Part shown: positions 5,054 through 7,856 of the stretch, piece after piece
How the letters are laid out: every line of letters starts with the position of its first letter
How positions within the stretch are numbered: position 1 is the first letter of the stretch
Origin: an uncultured Nitrospinaceae bacterium
GTDB lineage: Bacteria; Nitrospinota; Nitrospinia; Nitrospinales; VA-1
Assembly (NCBI GenBank): GCA_913043155.1
Contig: CAJWLY010000067.1
Coordinates: forward strand, 1 to 7,856
DNA length: 7,856 nucleotides
Direction of reading: 5' to 3'
Position numbers and translations under genes: made by a program
Notes under the pieces: generated by a model
Told to the model about the DNA's origin: nothing
The model's input: the letters and a program-made list of their open reading frames with translations, nothing else
Databases searched by the model: none

Positions 5054-7300
5054 TCAATCCGTATTTCCCGCTTGGACACTAACCCCTGACGGACCCCCGC
5101 CTGATTCACTCGGTTGAAATGTTCCCGTCTTGTTTTGCTTGGCGCTGTATTCCTTCACGCGTTCCAAATGAATAACACCAGGGGCCTTGCGGACCTCGTG
5201 AAGAACCCGGTTCAGGTGCTCAAGGTCGCTAATCTCGATGAAAAAGTCGAAGTAGGCTCGCCGGTGCGATCCCTGCCGCAAGTTGGCCTGAGTGATGTTG
5301 ATATCGCAGTCGGCCATAATCTGTGTGATCTCGGCCAACCGGCCGGGTTTATCTTCAGCAACAATGGAGACACGCACGGGATAAGAGGTCTCAATACCCT
5401 CGCCCCACTCGACGTCCACCAGCCTCTCGGACCCGCTCTCCAGTGAGTGCAGGCTGGAACAATCGATGTGATGGACGGTCACCCCCCGTCCCCGCGTGAT
5501 GTATCCGGAAATAGGATCTCCAGGAACCGGATGACAGCATTTCGCAATCCGTAGAAGAATATCTTCATTAAAGCATTTCAGGCTGATGGCTTCCAAGGGT
5601 TCATGGGCTTTTTCCTTAAGCTTGACCTGCCCCGCTTCTCTCTTCCGAATCTCTCCGACCTTTTCCTTGGGCAACAGCTTCTCGATAAAGTGATGCGCTA
5701 AATATTTTCCCAGCCCAATGCTTTCCAACAGACTTTCATAGTTGCTGAACCCACTCGCACGAACCGCTTCATTCATGGCTTCGTCTTGGAGCGCCGGTGA
5801 GGGCTGAATGCCGTATTCCGCCAGTGCTTTATTGAGGAGTTCTTTACCCAAGCCGAGGCTTCTGGTTTTTTCCCGGGCTTTGATGAAATGCAGAATTCTA
5901 CCGCGGGCCTTCGCGGTTTTAACGAAAGAAAGCCAGTCGCGGCTGGGTTGCTGATTCTCCGAGGTCAAGATTTCCACTTGGTCCCCATTTCTCAATTTGT
6001 ACCGCAGCGGAACGATCTTGCCGTTAATCTTCGCGGCCGAACAATGGGTACCAACATCAGTGTGTACCCCATAAGCAAAATCGACCGGGGTGGCCCCCCG
6101 TTGCAGAACGAGAACTTTTCCCTTTGGGGTGAACACATAAACCTCATCGGAGAACATATCCACCCTGAAGGAGTTGAGAAACTCCCTCGGATTCTTCAGG
6201 TCTTTCTGGTTTTCAAGAAGGTGCCGCACCCAGATCAGTTGCCCGTCCACGGACTCCTTGGACGACCCGCCTTCCTTGTACTGCCAGTGAGCCGCAATGC
6301 CCTCCTCACAAATAGCATGCATCTTCTCAGATCGAATCTGCACCTCCACTCGTTCCCCGCCGGGTCCAATCACCGCAGTGTGCAATGACTGGTACAGGTT
6401 AGGCTTGGGCATGGCAATGTAGTCTTTGAACCGACCCGGAACGGGTTTCCACAGTGCATGGACCAGGCCTAGAACGGCATAACAGTCTTTGACCGACTGC
6501 GTCAGCACCCGGACCCCGACGAGATCGTACATTTCGTCGAATTCGATTTTCTGCTGTTTCATTTTTCTATAAATACTAAAAAAATGTTTGGGTCGGCCAA
6601 CCACCTTCCCGGGAATCTTCGAAGCCTTCAGCTCCCTTTGCAGCGTCAGACACGCTCTTTCGACATAGAGAGTTCGTTGTTCCTGACCGCATGCCAACTT
6701 CTTCTCGATCGCATGGTATTCTTGTGGCTTCAGATGCATGAAAGCCCCGTTTTCCAGTTCCGCTTTCATCCAGCCGATACCCAACCGATTGGCAATGGGA
6801 GCGTAGATCTCAAGGGTTTCACGTGCAATGCGGCGCTGAGGACCGGGTTCGAGTGACTCGAGGGTTTTCATGTTGTGAGCGCGGTCTGCCAGTTTGATCA
6901 AAACAACCCGGATGTCTTTCGACATCGCAAGGATCATCTTCCGGTAATTTTCCGCCTGACTCTCTTCGTGACTAGAAAATTCGATCATGCTGATCTTGGT
7001 CACTCCCTCCACTAACTGGTAGATTTCTTCGCCGAACAATTCCTGAAGCTCTGCCGGCGTCGCCAGTGTATCTTCAAGGGTATCGTGCAACAGGCCGGCA
7101 GCAATAGTCGGCTCGTCCATTTTTAATCGGGTGAGGTTGAAAGCAACTTCCAAGGGGTGGGAAATGTAGGCAGCACCGGAACGGCGGTTCTGGCCGTGGT
7201 GGGCTTTGGCGGAATAAAGATAAGCATCTCTGATGATGTCGAGGTTCGCCTCGGGATGGTACCTCAGGACCTCCTGAGTTATGTCTTCCACCTTCAACAT
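5054..7300 (-). CDS. rel: Bifunctional (p)ppGpp synthetase/hydrolase (Rel/SpoT)
   Basis: 748 residues, cytoplasmic, full length. It makes (p)ppGpp from GTP/GDP and ATP and hydrolyses it, setting the stringent response. Hydrolase HD domain (about 25-180): His48, HDTLED at 72-77, Asp139 in KLADRAHNMKTLE. Synthetase domain (about 235-345): RFKDYIAMPKPN, whose RXKD signature (290-293) marks the bifunctional Rel/SpoT class rather than the synthetase-only EXDD class, then YQSLHT and VEVQIR. TGS domain 383-445, helical region, zinc-finger-like domain with Cys588, Cys589, His590, His611 and Cys614, and ACT domain about 641-716. A 30-residue Ser/Gly/Lys-rich tail follows. I chose the ATG at 7300 by alignment with the family's usual start; an in-frame TTG at 7372 would add 24 residues but overlaps a leader stem-loop. 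Both activities look intact. It is divergent from recG and convergent with rpmB. Confidence 0.96.
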   Translation of the reverse strand: MLKVEDITQEVLRYHPEANLDIIRDAYLYSAKAHHGQNRRSGAAYISHPLEVAFNLTRLKMDEPTIAAGLLHDTLEDTLATPAELQELFGEEIYQLVEGVTKISMIEFSSHEESQAENYRKMILAMSKDIRVVLIKLADRAHNMKTLESLEPGPQRRIARETLEIYAPIANRLGIGWMKAELENGAFMHLKPQEYHAIEKKLACGQEQRTLYVERACLTLQRELKASKIPGKVVGRPKHFFSIYRKMKQQKIEFDEMYDLVGVRVLTQSVKDCYAVLGLVHALWKPVPGRFKDYIAMPKPNLYQSLHTAVIGPGGERVEVQIRSEKMHAICEEGIAAHWQYKEGGSSKESVDGQLIWVRHLLENQKDLKNPREFLNSFRVDMFSDEVYVFTPKGKVLVLQRGATPVDFAYGVHTDVGTHCSAAKINGKIVPLRYKLRNGDQVEILTSENQQPSRDWLSFVKTAKARGRILHFIKAREKTRSLGLGKELLNKALAEYGIQPSPALQDEAMNEAVRASGFSNYESLLESIGLGKYLAHHFIEKLLPKEKVGEIRKREAGQVKLKEKAHEPLEAISLKCFNEDILLRIAKCCHPVPGDPISGYITRGRGVTVHHIDCSSLHSLESGSERLVDVEWGEGIETSYPVRVSIVAEDKPGRLAEITQIMADCDINITQANLRQGSHRRAYFDFFIEISDLEHLNRVLHEVRKAPGVIHLERVKEYSAKQNKTGTFQPSESGGGPSGVSVQAGNTD

Positions 7301-7336
7301 AAAAGAGCCCGATTTTACATATTCCGCATTTTCTCC

Positions 7337-7374
7337 GATTGGAAACCAGGAAACAAGTTTCGACGTTACCAATC
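7337..7374 (-). other. Stem-loop in the rel 5' leader
   Basis: On the minus strand GATTGGTAAC (7374-7365) can pair with GTTTCCAATC (7346-7337): nine of ten pairs with one T-T mismatch and an 18-base loop. It falls within the predicted leader, 36 bases before the start codon. No T tract follows, so it is not a terminator. It may affect rel translation or be chance. Confidence 0.35.
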
Positions 7375-7404
7375 TGTTTTCACTCGTGTTACCCAGATAG
7401 TCTC

Positions 7405-7433
7405 AGCATATATCCACGACCGATCCCTGTCAA
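7405..7433 (-). promoter_or_regulatory. Strong sigma-70-type promoter for rel
   Basis: On the minus strand a perfect TTGACA (7433-7428), a 17-base spacer, then TATGCT (7410-7405, 4 of 6). Predicted start about 7398, giving a leader of roughly 100 bases before the ATG at 7300. This is the best promoter match in the window and also argues for the ATG start, although the TTG at 7372 would lie downstream too. Confidence 0.65.
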
Positions 7434-7575
7434 ATTTACTTCCATTGGCTCTGCGTTTCTTTGTACGATACACGGGCCGGACCCGACAGAGCCGGCGAAC
7501 TGAAAGAGTTGTGGCCTGCCAAGGTGCTGGCCGAGCGTAAAGCGCAACCTTTGTAACCGACTCGAACCGAACCCG

Positions 7576-7856
7576 GTGAATAAAACACTAAAAAAACGTT
7601 CCCTCGATGACCCGCTCCAGTTTATCAAGGGAGTCGGGCCCAAAAGAGCCTTCCTCTTGAAAAAAATGGGACTCGAGACGGTTGAGGATGGGCTCTATTT
7701 CCTGCCGTTCCGTTACGATGACCGGAGCCGGGTAAAAAAAATTGCTGAACTGGTTCCCGGGGAGCAGGCCTCATTCACCGGGAAAATCATCGATGTAAGA
7801 TCCATCCGTATCGGAAGGCGTAGAAAAATTTTCGAGGTCGTAATTCAGGATGATAC
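7576..7856 (+). CDS. recG: ATP-dependent DNA helicase RecG, N-terminal part (continues beyond window)
   Basis: 93 codons seen. RecG remodels stalled replication forks and Holliday junctions. The visible part carries the RecG start of the wedge region: LDDPLQFIKGVGPKRAFLLK (helix-hairpin-helix-like), MGLETVEDGLYFLPFRYDDRS and then the first strands of the OB fold (IAELVPGEQASFTGKIIDV, then RRRKIFEVVIQDD). The helicase motors lie outside the window. The GTG at 7576 is the only usable start: the frame is open back to 7504 but has no ATG, GTG or TTG there, and the next in-frame ATG lies inside the conserved region. No Shine-Dalgarno sequence precedes the GTG. It is divergent from rel; spoT and recG are also close neighbours in Enterobacteria. 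Confidence 0.9.
   Translation, partial: MNKTLKKRSLDDPLQFIKGVGPKRAFLLKKMGLETVEDGLYFLPFRYDDRSRVKKIAELVPGEQASFTGKIIDVRSIRIGRRRKIFEVVIQDD

Noticed and set aside
4780..5109. 109-residue minus-strand open frame opposite rpmB
   Set aside because: It covers the unmistakable rpmB gene, shows no family features, and overlaps the end of rel.
5888..6388. 166-residue plus-strand open frame inside rel
   Set aside because: Antisense shadow of the conserved Rel synthetase and TGS coding sequence; no ribosome binding site or recognisable domain.
6398..6415. NLYQSLHT in Rel where many synthetases have NGYQS, considered as a synthetase-inactivating change
   Set aside because: Bifunctional Rel proteins from several phyla carry Met, Val or Leu at this position, so it is a normal variant.
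7555..7580. TTCGAGTC-like sequence on the minus strand, resembling a tRNA T-loop
   Set aside because: The flanking five bases do not pair, and no acceptor or anticodon stem can be drawn.
7157..7643. Open frames on both strands across the rel-recG intergenic region
   Set aside because: They overlap the starts of rel or recG in other frames and contain no recognisable domain.

Overview
The window is a compact, mostly housekeeping chromosomal segment from a Gram-negative, flagellated bacterium of moderate GC content. I infer this from exported proteins with Sec-type signal peptides, an anti-sigma-28 protein (FlgM), and a long bifunctional Rel/SpoT with the RXKD signature. The mix is reminiscent of Deltaproteobacteria- or Nitrospinota-like lineages, but this is an impression and no marker here fixes the taxon. 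I see no phage, insertion sequence, CRISPR array, tRNA or rRNA.

Layout: (1) 1-683, minus: the N-terminal 227 residues of an Mrp/NBP35 Fe-S cluster carrier ATPase, cut by the window edge. A start with a strong ribosome binding site adds an N-terminal four-cysteine segment. (2) 684-1053: divergent intergenic DNA. (3) 1054-2421, plus: an exported trypsin-fold serine protease carrying six C-terminal TPR repeats. (4) 2440-3372, minus: an exported M28-fold zinc enzyme resembling animal-type glutaminyl cyclase, probably co-transcribed behind (5) 3453-3860, minus: a Nudix hydrolase. (6) 3861-4169: intergenic DNA with a good sigma-28-like promoter, leading into (7) 4170-4385, plus: flgM, standing alone. 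(8) 4535-4765, minus: a small DUF1858 CxxC protein, divergent from (9) 4858-5049, plus: rpmB (ribosomal protein bL28, zinc-ribbon form). These two face each other across a symmetric, possibly bidirectional promoter. (10) 5054-7300, minus: bifunctional (p)ppGpp synthetase/hydrolase with a near-consensus promoter. (11) 7576-7856, plus: start of recG, cut by the window edge.

How the genes relate: rpmB, rel and recG form a growth and genome-maintenance cluster; a rel/spoT next to recG also occurs in Enterobacteria. The Nudix and M28 genes look like a two-gene transcript. The remaining genes are single-gene units in alternating orientation. Two convergent gene pairs end 18 bp and 4 bp apart, with no recognisable terminator between them.

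I did not find a clearly new multi-gene system. The observations most worth checking are the palindromic shared -10 element between the DUF1858 gene and rpmB, the sigma-28 promoter of the orphan flgM, the NBP35-like cysteine segment on Mrp, the protease-TPR fusion, and a Glu-Asp active-site pair in the glutaminyl-cyclase-like enzyme.
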